Below, in pieces: positions 44,102 to 52,956 of a stretch of DNA of 64,000 nt. Location: positions 372,001-436,000 of the forward strand of contig JAEUVU010000007.1 in assembly GCA_016786725.1 (NCBI GenBank), written 5' to 3'. Numbering within the stretch: the first letter of the stretch is position 1; every line of letters starts with the position of its first letter. Source of the stretch: Ferruginibacter sp. GTDB taxonomy: Bacteria > Bacteroidota > Bacteroidia > Chitinophagales > Chitinophagaceae. The position numbers were made by a program, and so were the translations under genes. The notes under the pieces are model-generated. The model did not search any database, had not been told where the DNA came from, and saw nothing but the letters and a program-made list of their open reading frames with translations.

Positions 44102-45493
44102 CTAAGTTTTTATCATTACTATGGTTCCGTCGCCTGGTTTGGATGTGATCAGAAATAAAAAATTCATTTCTTTAGCCCGTTGCTGCATATTGTTCAGCCC
44201 GTTACCATGCTTTACATTTTCCTGATCAAAGCCATTGCCATTGTCTGTGAGGGATATTTCAATACCGGCATTCTCTCTTTTCACGTTTAGTTCAATTAAC
44301 TTGGCATCACTGTGTTTTACAGCATTGTTTACTGCTTCTTTTATACACAGATAAATGTGATAACATTTTTCCTGGCTGAGGTTTACATTGCTTAATGCCG
44401 GAATGTTTGCAGTAAAACTTATGTTCTTTGCCCGGCACATATCACTTGCATATTGAGTTGCTTTCTCCATCACTACTTCCACAGAAGGCTGCCCCGGTTT
44501 TACCGACCAAACCAGGTCGCCGAGTTTATTTACCACTTCACTTACATTTTCCTGTATGGTGTGCAGGGTTGTTTTTAAATTTCCATGTTCACCATTTTGT
44601 AATTGAGTGCCGGCCATATAGCTGTACATGGATACGCCGCTTAAAGTACTGCCGATATCATCGTGCAGCTGGCCCGATATTTTATTGCGTACAAGCTCTA
44701 TCTCCAGCTGCGACTGCAGTTTTTCAACAGCCAGTTGTTTTTCCTGCTCATTCCAGCGTTTCAGCAAAGCCAGTTGAAACAACAGGATATCAATGAGCAT
44801 GCCCATTTTAATTATTGCTAAAGGGTAATGGTCAAAAATCGTGGCATCCCTTCCTGCATTATATCTGATAGTTAAAACCACTGTAATGGTAACGCAAATG
44901 AAAATGATAATCATGCCATAAATAATCAGTTTTTTATAGCCCTGCTCTCTTAAGTTCAGGATAAGTATTAATGTGCAGAAAGGCCCGTTAACAAGATGTC
45001 CTGTATAAAAAATAATGTTTGTGTTCCACCCCAGCCAGGCAAACAGCACAAACAGTAAATAAAGAAACGGAATGGTATAAAAGGTAGCCATGTAAATCTT
45101 CTTTACATCGCCATACCGCTGCACTGTATCATTAAAAATTTCTTTCAGAAATATGAGATACATTAAAGTCATTGCCATAAAAATGGCAAAGTTTACATAG
45201 AGATAGGCAGGCGATTCAAAAACAATATCTTCATCAATACCTAAAAAAGTATCCGGTGCATTCAGAAAAAAATAGATGCCGGCAATAAGATTGAGCAGGG
45301 CATAATATAAAGCATCCCTTCTTTTTGAAATAAAAAAAACCATGGCAAAAAACAGCACCTGAAAAAGCATGGTGCCTTCAAAAAAAAGATAAAAGAGTTC
45401 AATGGCCCTGGATGCTGTCACAAAATTGTTTTGCCTAAAGTAGCGATTAATTTTAATACGGATATGCCTCAAATACAAATGGCGGCCCTGCAT
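44102..45493 (-). CDS. Multi-pass histidine kinase, HisKA_3 type (3)
   Basis: A 463-residue product. Residues ~30-245 hold about seven hydrophobic helices (for example LFYLFFEGTMLFQVLFFAMVFF, ALYYALLNLIAGIYFFL, YLLFVLFAWLGW, LIIYGMIIIFICVTITVVL), resembling the 7TMR-DISM membrane module. After a short coiled coil the core begins with GQLHDDIGSTLSGVSMYSYM (His277) and continues with NKLGDLVWSVKPGQPSVE, NNAVKHSDA and DNGNGFD. It lacks the TPR sensor of the two neighbours but shares the catalytic style, so it probably feeds the same response regulator. The start codon is uncertain; an internal Met at 42 would cut the first helix. Confidence 0.88.
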   Translation of the reverse strand: MQGRHLYLRHIRIKINRYFRQNNFVTASRAIELFYLFFEGTMLFQVLFFAMVFFISKRRDALYYALLNLIAGIYFFLNAPDTFLGIDEDIVFESPAYLYVNFAIFMAMTLMYLIFLKEIFNDTVQRYGDVKKIYMATFYTIPFLYLLFVLFAWLGWNTNIIFYTGHLVNGPFCTLILILNLREQGYKKLIIYGMIIIFICVTITVVLTIRYNAGRDATIFDHYPLAIIKMGMLIDILLFQLALLKRWNEQEKQLAVEKLQSQLEIELVRNKISGQLHDDIGSTLSGVSMYSYMAGTQLQNGEHGNLKTTLHTIQENVSEVVNKLGDLVWSVKPGQPSVEVVMEKATQYASDMCRAKNISFTANIPALSNVNLSQEKCYHIYLCIKEAVNNAVKHSDAKLIELNVKRENAGIEISLTDNGNGFDQENVKHGNGLNNMQQRAKEMNFLFLITSKPGDGTIVMIKT

Positions 45494-45650
45494 CTGCGCA
45501 ACCGTAAATCATTTATTTATCATCACTCTGCTTTTTTTTCTGTAATTTTCAGTCACCGTTAGTTCGCAAAACCCCTGGTTAAACCTTATAGCTGAAGGCA
45601 ACGTAATCCTTTTTGAACAGATCAATGTGTTTAATCATTTAAACAACAAC

Positions 45651-48600
45651 ATGCGTAAAATAATTCCTGTAGTTTTTTTGGTGTGTACAGTATTAACTTC
45701 ATTTGCCCAGAATTTCAGTAATAAAGGCAAAGATTTTTGGATCACCTCCGGCTGGCATTATGCAATGGGAACGGGCTCGCCGCCGGTGATGACTTTATCA
45801 TTAACCTCTGATGTAAACACCACCTATTCTATCGAAGCTTATGGCGTAGGGGTGATTGCAACGGGCAGTATCACTGCAAACCAGGTTACCAATGTTGACA
45901 TACCCAGTACTTATTTCACCTATACCCCTCCTTCAGGCGGGGGAGATGGTTTATTTAATGGTAAAGCCATACATGTAACTGCTGTCAAGCCTATCGTTGT
46001 ATATTCATTTACAACCCAGGCACTCTCCAGTGCAGCCACTTTATGTTTACCCACCAATGTACTCGGCAAACAATATTATGCAGCCAGTTATACCCAGGTT
46101 TCGGCAAACCCTACCGGAAATAATTTTATTACAATTATAGCTGTTGAAGACAATACGGTAGTTGAAATAATTCCAACACAGGCAACAGCAGGGGGCTGGG
46201 CAGCCAATTCTGTTAATACCATCAATTTGAATAAAGGCCAGATCTACCAGGTGCTGGGACAAATGACCGGTAATATCGGATCTGACCTTACCGGCACCTC
46301 AATACGGTCAGTGGCTTCCGCTTCGGGTGGCTGTAAAAGAATTGCAGTTTTTTCGGGAAGTGGCAGGGTATGGGTACCGTCAACCTGTGGTAACGGGGCA
46401 GATAATTTGTACCAGCAACTTTATCCCGCAAATACCTGGGGAACCAAATATTTAACCGTTCCCAGTTCCAACAGAACCAGGAATTACTATAGAATAATAA
46501 GGCCTGCTGCTACAGCCATTGTAAGCCTTAACGGGGCGGTGATACCTGCTGCTTCTTTTGTAAATAATTTTTACGAATTTGATAATACCACGCCTAACCT
46601 GATCGAATCAGACTCAGCCATTTGTGTGGCCCAGTATTTTACAAGTGCATCCTGCGTAGGTAATCCCAATCCCTACGACCCGGATATGGTACTGTTAAAC
46701 CCGGTAGAGCAAAACATAGAGGATGTTACCTTGAGCAGTTCAGACCGCCTGTCTCATTCAACCACGCCACAGCATTATATTCATGTGATCATCAAAGATG
46801 AAGGAACGGCCATTTCGAGTTTTACATTTGACGGGGCCCCATTACCACCCACCGCTGTGTGGGTACCACATCCACAGGATATTAACTACTCTTACTTATA
46901 CCTCAATAATGTATCAGAAACCTCTCACTCGTTAAAATCTGACAGTGGTTTTAATGCCATTGCATATGGTTATGCACAAAATGAAACATACGCTTACTCT
47001 GCCGGCACCAATGTGAAAGACCTGTACCAGCAGGTGGCCATTCAGCCGGAATATGGCATCGAAACATCACCTACTGTTTGCATCAATGCACCATTCAGGT
47101 TTAAAATATCGTTCCCGTATTGCGTAGATTCTATTCTTTGGGATCTGTCTTCTCTCCCCGGCCCCCCGGTTCCGGATATGATCACAGAACATTACACAAC
47201 TTGTGTACCCGGACCAGGTGGCCCTGATTCGATACGTTTTGTGAACGGCCTGCCAATATACTGGTACTCTTTGCCAACCCTGTATGCATTTCCCACCATA
47301 GGTACTTACCCTGTTGTTATAACGGCCTATACACCTAATAATTCCGGCTGCGGGAATGAACAGTTGATTGATTTTGACCTGGAAGTAATTGATCCCCCGC
47401 CGGCAAGTTTTTCAATTGCTGCACCCGGCTGTTATGCCGACCCTGTTACGGTAACAGAAACAACACCGCAGGCGCCCAAAGCTACTTACCGGCATTGGTG
47501 GGAGTTTTATGATCCGGCAACAACTCCGCCAACCACAACTGTATATTCTAATACAGCCAACCCGTCTGTACCGATGCGTACGGCATCGCACACCTTTACT
47601 ACACCGGGTGTAAAAAGAATAAGGCATGCCAGTGTTATTACAACCGGTTGCATCAGCGATACCATCGTGGAAATGATCAACCTGCCCGATATACCCGATG
47701 CCACCATTGCTGCTTCTAATATCATTGAGTGCGTAAATTCAACCGATAACCCCACCATTACTTTTACAGGTACCGGTGGCACAGCGCCTTACACTTTTTC
47801 TTACACCATCAATGGTGCATTGCCTGTACAAACAGTAACTACAGCTGGCACCAGTGCTTCAGCCACCATACAGGCTCCAACAAATGTTGTGGGAACATTT
47901 AATTACGAACTGGTGGGTGTAAGAAATGCCAGTCCGGCCGGTACTGCCTGTACCCGAAACATAACCAACCAAACAGAAGCAATAGATATTATACAACAGG
48001 CGACCATTACTTTAACCTCTGCTGTAAATACCATCAACCAAACCGTTTGTATAAACAACCCGATTGATACGATAACTTATAAACTGATTGGTGCTACCAA
48101 TGTAAGCATACCACAGCTGCCGCCCGGCTTAACCTATACAGTTGCCGGCAGTTCTGATACGGGTAATGTAGTAACCATTACCGGTTCGCCAACCTCAACA
48201 GGAGGCTTACCTTTTGATTATACATACAATTTTTCTGTACAAACCGGCGGCACAACCTGTACACATGTTGCAACCAATATTATACTTACCGTAAAACCAG
48301 ATCATATCATTTCTTTAAACCCCAATTCGCCGGGCAGTGATGTGCAGACTGTTTGTGTCAATGATTCTATCAAACCCATGATATTTAATCTGGGCGGTGG
48401 TGCAACCGGTGTTGACGCTATCAGCGGCCTGCCGCCGGGCCTAACCTACCAGGTTGTTGAGAACCAGATGCTGGTGATATCGGGCGCTCCAATAGTAACA
48501 AGCGACGAAACCACTTATTACATAACCACCAATGGCAGCAGCTGCGTTACCGCAACTGACAGTTTTAAATTAACGGTATATGCTTATCCTGTAATAAGCG

Positions 48601-49088
48601 CCGGCCCCGATAAAAAAGTGCTGGAAGGCGGTTCAGTTGAGCTGGAAGCTACAGGTGGTGCTACTGACCTTTCATATGCCTGGACGCCGCCTGAATATTT
48701 AACAGATAGCAGAATATTAAGGCCAAGGGTAACGAGCCCCCCGGCGGATATGGTGTACCGGTTAACCGTTACCGGGCCTGGTGGCTGCCAAACCAACGAC
48801 CAGGTATTTGTAAAACTGTTGCGGATACCACCCATACCCAACACCTTTTCACCCAACGGGGATGGCATCAATGATCAGTGGAGGATTGATTTCTTAAATG
48901 ATTACATTGATAGCCGGGTGCAGGTATTTACCCGGTCGGGTAAACTGGTATTCAGCTCAAAGGGCTATAATTTAAGATGGGATGGCACCCTCAATGGTAA
49001 GCCACTGCCTTTTGATACCTATTATTATGTGATTGATATTGGCAATGGAAGAGATCCGGTAACGGGGTATGTGACGATATTGAAGTAG
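45651..49088 (+). CDS. T9SS type B sorted protein with IgGFc-binding-like domain
   Basis: An 1145-residue product starting at MRKIIPVVFLVCTVLTSFAQ (signal peptide). Residues ~20-470 match the IgGFc-binding N-terminal family (GKDFWITSGWHYAMG, VEIIPTQATAGGW, GCKRIAVFSGSGRVWVP, CVAQYFTSASC). Ig/PKD-like domains follow (TTPGVKRIRHASVITTGCISDTI, SYAWTPPEYLTDSRILRPRV). The last ~85 residues (IPNTFSPNGDGINDQWRIDFLNDY ... NGKPLPFDTYYYVIDIG) are the gliding-motility-associated (CHU_C) type B sorting domain, so it is exported by the T9SS. It is transcribed away from kinase 3 across a 157-base gap and is monocistronic. Confidence 0.9.
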   Translation: MRKIIPVVFLVCTVLTSFAQNFSNKGKDFWITSGWHYAMGTGSPPVMTLSLTSDVNTTYSIEAYGVGVIATGSITANQVTNVDIPSTYFTYTPPSGGGDGLFNGKAIHVTAVKPIVVYSFTTQALSSAATLCLPTNVLGKQYYAASYTQVSANPTGNNFITIIAVEDNTVVEIIPTQATAGGWAANSVNTINLNKGQIYQVLGQMTGNIGSDLTGTSIRSVASASGGCKRIAVFSGSGRVWVPSTCGNGADNLYQQLYPANTWGTKYLTVPSSNRTRNYYRIIRPAATAIVSLNGAVIPAASFVNNFYEFDNTTPNLIESDSAICVAQYFTSASCVGNPNPYDPDMVLLNPVEQNIEDVTLSSSDRLSHSTTPQHYIHVIIKDEGTAISSFTFDGAPLPPTAVWVPHPQDINYSYLYLNNVSETSHSLKSDSGFNAIAYGYAQNETYAYSAGTNVKDLYQQVAIQPEYGIETSPTVCINAPFRFKISFPYCVDSILWDLSSLPGPPVPDMITEHYTTCVPGPGGPDSIRFVNGLPIYWYSLPTLYAFPTIGTYPVVITAYTPNNSGCGNEQLIDFDLEVIDPPPASFSIAAPGCYADPVTVTETTPQAPKATYRHWWEFYDPATTPPTTTVYSNTANPSVPMRTASHTFTTPGVKRIRHASVITTGCISDTIVEMINLPDIPDATIAASNIIECVNSTDNPTITFTGTGGTAPYTFSYTINGALPVQTVTTAGTSASATIQAPTNVVGTFNYELVGVRNASPAGTACTRNITNQTEAIDIIQQATITLTSAVNTINQTVCINNPIDTITYKLIGATNVSIPQLPPGLTYTVAGSSDTGNVVTITGSPTSTGGLPFDYTYNFSVQTGGTTCTHVATNIILTVKPDHIISLNPNSPGSDVQTVCVNDSIKPMIFNLGGGATGVDAISGLPPGLTYQVVENQMLVISGAPIVTSDETTYYITTNGSSCVTATDSFKLTVYAYPVISAGPDKKVLEGGSVELEATGGATDLSYAWTPPEYLTDSRILRPRVTSPPADMVYRLTVTGPGGCQTNDQVFVKLLRIPPIPNTFSPNGDGINDQWRIDFLNDYIDSRVQVFTRSGKLVFSSKGYNLRWDGTLNGKPLPFDTYYYVIDIGNGRDPVTGYVTILK

Positions 49089-49150
49089 AGAGATTGATGT
49101 GATTGGTTACCGGTTATGCAAAAAGCGGCTCAGCAAAAAGCCAGCCGAAA

Positions 49151-52100
49151 CTAAAAAATAAACCTATGCATTTTTTGCAGGAAGGTATACAGCGATGCCA
49201 TATCCTTTACATCATCAACCACCAGTAAAAACAGTTTGCCCGTTTGTTTTAGTTTGGCTTTATTGGTGCCTTTCTGTAAGAAATCAATCATTTTATTAAA
49301 GGTGTCGCTGGTAAAATAGGGGCTGTCCGGATTGCTTACAAAATAACATCTCAGGATATCGTTCTTTAATAACATTTTTTCAAAACCCAGTTCCACAGCC
49401 AGCCTGCGGCAGCGTACGGTTGTGAAGAGGTCTTCAACGGGTGCAGGTACCGGCCCAAACCGGTCTTCCATTTCTGCATGAAAAGCAACCAGGTCTTCTT
49501 CGTTCTCACAGTTATCCAAACGGCTGTAAAGCGATAATCTTTCGGTGATACTTTCCACATAATGGTCGGGTATCAATATCTCCAGGTCCGTATCAATGCT
49601 GCAGTCGGAAACAAAATCATCCTGCTGTGCAATTTCTTCTTTGTACAGTTCTTTAAACTCAGTACGTTTTAATTCACGTATTGCTTCGTCTAAAATTTTA
49701 TGATACATTTCAAAACCGATCTCGGCAATAAAACCACTTTGCTCTCCACCCAGCATATTACCTGCGCCACGTATGTCAAGGTCTCTCATGGCTATCTGGA
49801 AACCACTGCCTAAATCGCTGTATTGTTCTAAAGTAGTAAGGCGTTTGCGGCTGTCGGGTGGCAGCGTACTCATCGGCGGAGCCAGTAAATAACAAAACGC
49901 TTTTTTGTTACTGCGGCCAACCCTTCCCCTTAGCTGGTGCAGGTCGCTCAAACCAAACTGATGTGCATTGTGTACAATAATGGTATTTACATTCGGAATA
50001 TCAACGCCGCTTTCAACAATGTTAGTGCAAACCAGCACATCATATTTCTTATCCATAAAATCCAGGATGGTGTCTTCCAGTTCATCTCCTTCCATTTGCC
50101 CGTGTGCAAAGGCAATGCTCAGGTCGGGGCACAGGCCCTGTATCAGGCTTTTCATCTCCGCCAAACCCTTTACCCTGTTATGTATAAAGAAGACCTGTCC
50201 ACCTCTTTCCGTTTCGTAATAGATTATATCACGGATGGCATCTTCATTAAACACCATCACTTCGGTTTGGATTGGTTGCCGGTTGGGTGGCGGCGTGTTG
50301 ATGATGCTCAGGTCTCTTGCACCCATCAAACTGAATTGCAAAGTTCTTGGGATCGGCGTTGCTGTAAGTGTCAGCGAATCAACAGTAGTTCTTAACTGTT
50401 TTAATTTTTCTTTTGCAGCTACACCAAATTTCTGTTCCTCATCAATGATCATGATGCCCAGGTCTTTAAACTTAACATCTTTACTCAGCAACGCATGTGT
50501 GCCGATGATGATGTCAATTTTTCCTTCAGCAACCTTCTGTAAGGTTTCTTTTCTTTCTTTGGCAGATTTAAAACGGTTTATAAAATCAACCGTAACCGGA
50601 AAATCTTTTAACCGTTCGCCGAAAGTTTTATAATGCTGGTAGGCAAGAATAGTGGTGGGCACTAAAACTGCAGCCTGTTTTCCATCGCAGCAGCTTTTAA
50701 AGGCTGCACGAATAGCGATCTCCGTTTTACCAAAACCAACATCGCCGCAAACCAGCCTGTCCATTGGCGATGGCTTTTCCATATCACGTTTTACATCATC
50801 GGTAGCCTTGGCCTGGTCGGGCGTGTCCTCATAAATAAAGCTTGCTTCCAGTTCGGTTTGCATATAATTATCCGGCTGGTGTGCAAAGCCTTCACGGCTT
50901 TTACGTTCGGCATATAATTTTATAAGATCGGTTGCGATATCCTTTACCTGCTTTTTGGTTTTATCTTTTAATTTATTCCATACATCGCTGCCCAGCTTGT
51001 TCATTTTGGGCACGCTGCCTTCCTTGCCGCTGTACTTTCCTATTTTATGTAAAGAAGAAATGTTTACATACAGCAGGTCGCCATCTTTGTATTGAATACG
51101 CACAGCCTCCTGCATCCTGCCATTAGCTTCAATCTTCTGTAATCCGCTGTACACACCAACTCCATGATCAATATGAGTTACATAATCTCCGGGCTGTAAC
51201 TCTCTCAGCGTTTTTAAAGTAAGCGCTTTGTTCTTGCTGAAAGCCTGCTTCACTTTGTATTTGTGGTAGCGCTGAAAAAGCTGGTGATCGGTATAACAAA
51301 CATGCTGAAGGTCATCATCAATAAAGCCTTCATGTATTGAAGTTGGAACAGGAATAACATTGATCTCGGCTTTAAGATCAGTAAATATCACATGCAGTCT
51401 TTCTAACTGCCTGGGATTATCTGCAAAAATGTAAATGTTGTATTTCTTTGCTTCGTACTCTTTTAAATTCTTTATCAGCAGATCGAACTGGCGGTTGAAG
51501 GAGGGTTGGGATTTGGTAGCAAAGGCAATCGTTTCTTGTTTCTTGTTTGATGTTTCTTGTTTCTCGTTTGCGGCAGACTGATGATTGGGGAAGCTGGCTT
51601 TGTCGCCAAACTCAACTACATGTCGTTGCTTTACTGATTCTTCAAAAACTTCAGGCGTGATAAAATCGGCTTCGGTGAACTCTTTAATTAGCTGGTCGTT
51701 TTCAAGTTCTTCAGCAGAAGGGTTGCTTTGTAAACGAGAAACCAGAAACGATTCTGCTTCCTGCTCAATTTTCTCTTTAATAAAATTCCAGTCCTCACTC
51801 CACACAACCGTGTTCTCCGGTAAAAACTCCAGAATGGAAACTTTCTCTCCATCATCAAATTGTGTTTCTACATTGGGGATGATGCTTACCTGCAATAATT
51901 TTCTTTCGCTCAACTGTGTTTCCGGGTCAAAAATGCGGATGCTGTCAACTTCGTTGCCAAATAATTCTATGCGGTAAGGTTTTTCATTGCCGAAAGAATA
52001 AATATCTAAAATGCCGCCACGTACAGCAAACTGCCCCGGCTCGTACACAAAATCGGTACGGGTGAAACCGTAGCCAACAAACTTTTCGTAAATAGCAACG

Positions 52101-52579
52101 CTGTCAATTGTATCGCCTTGTTTTATTGAAATGATATTGGCCGAAAGTGTTTTAGGCAAAACCACTTTTTCAAACAGCGCTTCGGGATAAGTTACAATTG
52201 CCCCCACCCGACCTCCCCCACCGGGGGAGGAGAAACGGGTTAAGCACTCCGTTCTTAACATCACATGGCTGGCATTCAGCAGCCGGTAGTTTTTTTTATT
52301 TTTAAAGGAAGAAGGAAAATAAAACAGGTTAAGGGCGCTGGTGATATTCTCTAATGTGTTGTGAAAATAGGCAGCTTCTTCCGCATCACGCAGGATAATG
52401 AGGTGGTTTAACTGCGATGCGGAAGCATGGTTAAAAACCGCTGAAACGATGAAAGGCGCAGCACTTCCATGTAATCCTTCAAGCTTAATTTGCTGGGGTT
52501 GGGATGCAGTGATCCTGTCCACTATTCTAAAACAGCGGGGGTCAGTGAGGTATCCGTTCAACAGCATTTCCAGGTTCAT
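49151..52579 (-). CDS. mfd: Transcription-repair coupling factor
   Basis: An 1142-residue product. It removes RNA polymerase stalled at DNA lesions and recruits UvrA. Visible parts: UvrB-like N-terminal homology (PFIVSAVFNHASASQLNHLII, FAVRGGILDIYSFGNEKPYRIELFG), the RNA-polymerase-interacting domain (LQPGDYVTHIDHGVGVYSG), then a superfamily 2 helicase with MDRLVCGDVGFGKTEIAIRAAF, IIGTHALLSKDV, IIDEEQKFGV, TATPIPRTL and LRGRVGRS, and the C-terminal TRCF domain. Two odd spots: a palindromic element inside codons ~116-127 (SSPGGGGRVGA), and a low-complexity KQETSNKKQET stretch near residue 345. Neither breaks the frame. Confidence 0.97.
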   Translation of the reverse strand: MNLEMLLNGYLTDPRCFRIVDRITASQPQQIKLEGLHGSAAPFIVSAVFNHASASQLNHLIILRDAEEAAYFHNTLENITSALNLFYFPSSFKNKKNYRLLNASHVMLRTECLTRFSSPGGGGRVGAIVTYPEALFEKVVLPKTLSANIISIKQGDTIDSVAIYEKFVGYGFTRTDFVYEPGQFAVRGGILDIYSFGNEKPYRIELFGNEVDSIRIFDPETQLSERKLLQVSIIPNVETQFDDGEKVSILEFLPENTVVWSEDWNFIKEKIEQEAESFLVSRLQSNPSAEELENDQLIKEFTEADFITPEVFEESVKQRHVVEFGDKASFPNHQSAANEKQETSNKKQETIAFATKSQPSFNRQFDLLIKNLKEYEAKKYNIYIFADNPRQLERLHVIFTDLKAEINVIPVPTSIHEGFIDDDLQHVCYTDHQLFQRYHKYKVKQAFSKNKALTLKTLRELQPGDYVTHIDHGVGVYSGLQKIEANGRMQEAVRIQYKDGDLLYVNISSLHKIGKYSGKEGSVPKMNKLGSDVWNKLKDKTKKQVKDIATDLIKLYAERKSREGFAHQPDNYMQTELEASFIYEDTPDQAKATDDVKRDMEKPSPMDRLVCGDVGFGKTEIAIRAAFKSCCDGKQAAVLVPTTILAYQHYKTFGERLKDFPVTVDFINRFKSAKERKETLQKVAEGKIDIIIGTHALLSKDVKFKDLGIMIIDEEQKFGVAAKEKLKQLRTTVDSLTLTATPIPRTLQFSLMGARDLSIINTPPPNRQPIQTEVMVFNEDAIRDIIYYETERGGQVFFIHNRVKGLAEMKSLIQGLCPDLSIAFAHGQMEGDELEDTILDFMDKKYDVLVCTNIVESGVDIPNVNTIIVHNAHQFGLSDLHQLRGRVGRSNKKAFCYLLAPPMSTLPPDSRKRLTTLEQYSDLGSGFQIAMRDLDIRGAGNMLGGEQSGFIAEIGFEMYHKILDEAIRELKRTEFKELYKEEIAQQDDFVSDCSIDTDLEILIPDHYVESITERLSLYSRLDNCENEEDLVAFHAEMEDRFGPVPAPVEDLFTTVRCRRLAVELGFEKMLLKNDILRCYFVSNPDSPYFTSDTFNKMIDFLQKGTNKAKLKQTGKLFLLVVDDVKDMASLYTFLQKMHRFIF
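52201..52233 (-). repeat. GC-rich palindromic element inside mfd
   Basis: CCTCCCCC and GGGGGAGG (52212-52219, 52223-52230) form an 8-bp stem with a 3-base loop. On the minus strand this is followed by TCGGGTGGGGGC, the same arrangement as the elements in nuoB and nuoD. It encodes SSPGGGGRVG in frame. Confidence 0.7.
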
Positions 52580-52693
52580 CTGCGGTGCAAAGATAAGCCG
52601 AATTGAAAATGAAATCGTAGTAGCACAATTTATGATATCGTTTTATGAACAACGGTTTTGTAATATTAGTTTTTAGTCTCGTAGAGGCGATAC

Positions 52694-52802
52694 GTTGGTA
52701 GAAAAATCAGCATCAGAAATTCCTTTAAGCCCCATCGGGGCGAAAGACGATGTGTCGCCCCGATGGGGCTTAAAGCCGTGTTGGGTTGGCTTTTCTACCA
52801 AC
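52694..52802. repeat. Nested inverted-repeat element of about 110 bp
   Basis: The outer arms GTTGGTAGAAAA (52694-52705) and TTTTCTACCAAC (52791-52802) are perfect 12-mers. The inner arms at 52724-52743 and 52755-52774 are perfect 20-mers around CCCCATCGGGGCGA, with an 11-base loop. No open frame inside. It fills most of the 377-base gap between mfd and the subtilisin gene; the rest of that gap holds only the promoter at 52881. It resembles REP/MITE-type dispersed elements of Bacteroidota. Confidence 0.85.
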
Positions 52803-52880
52803 CTGTAAGCCCGCCGGGCCTTTTGAAAATTCAAATCTGTTTAAAATAGCAATAACAAGGCAGCAAAAGCGTTAACAGTA

Positions 52881-52912
52881 TTGTCTTATACAGCTTTTAA
52901 TGTATATTTTTG
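52881..52912 (+). promoter_or_regulatory. Promoter of the subtilisin gene
   Basis: TTG (52881-52883), a 21-base spacer and TATTTTTG (52905-52912), which fits TAnnTTTG. It lies 44 bases before the ATG. Confidence 0.65.
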
Positions 52913-52956
52913 CTGATAAGACAAATCCAGGCAAAATCCAATGGTAATTTGAACCA

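Noticed and set aside
49937..50395. 152-codon open frame opposite mfd
   Set aside because: It runs across the conserved helicase motifs of mfd on the minus strand and has no features of its own.
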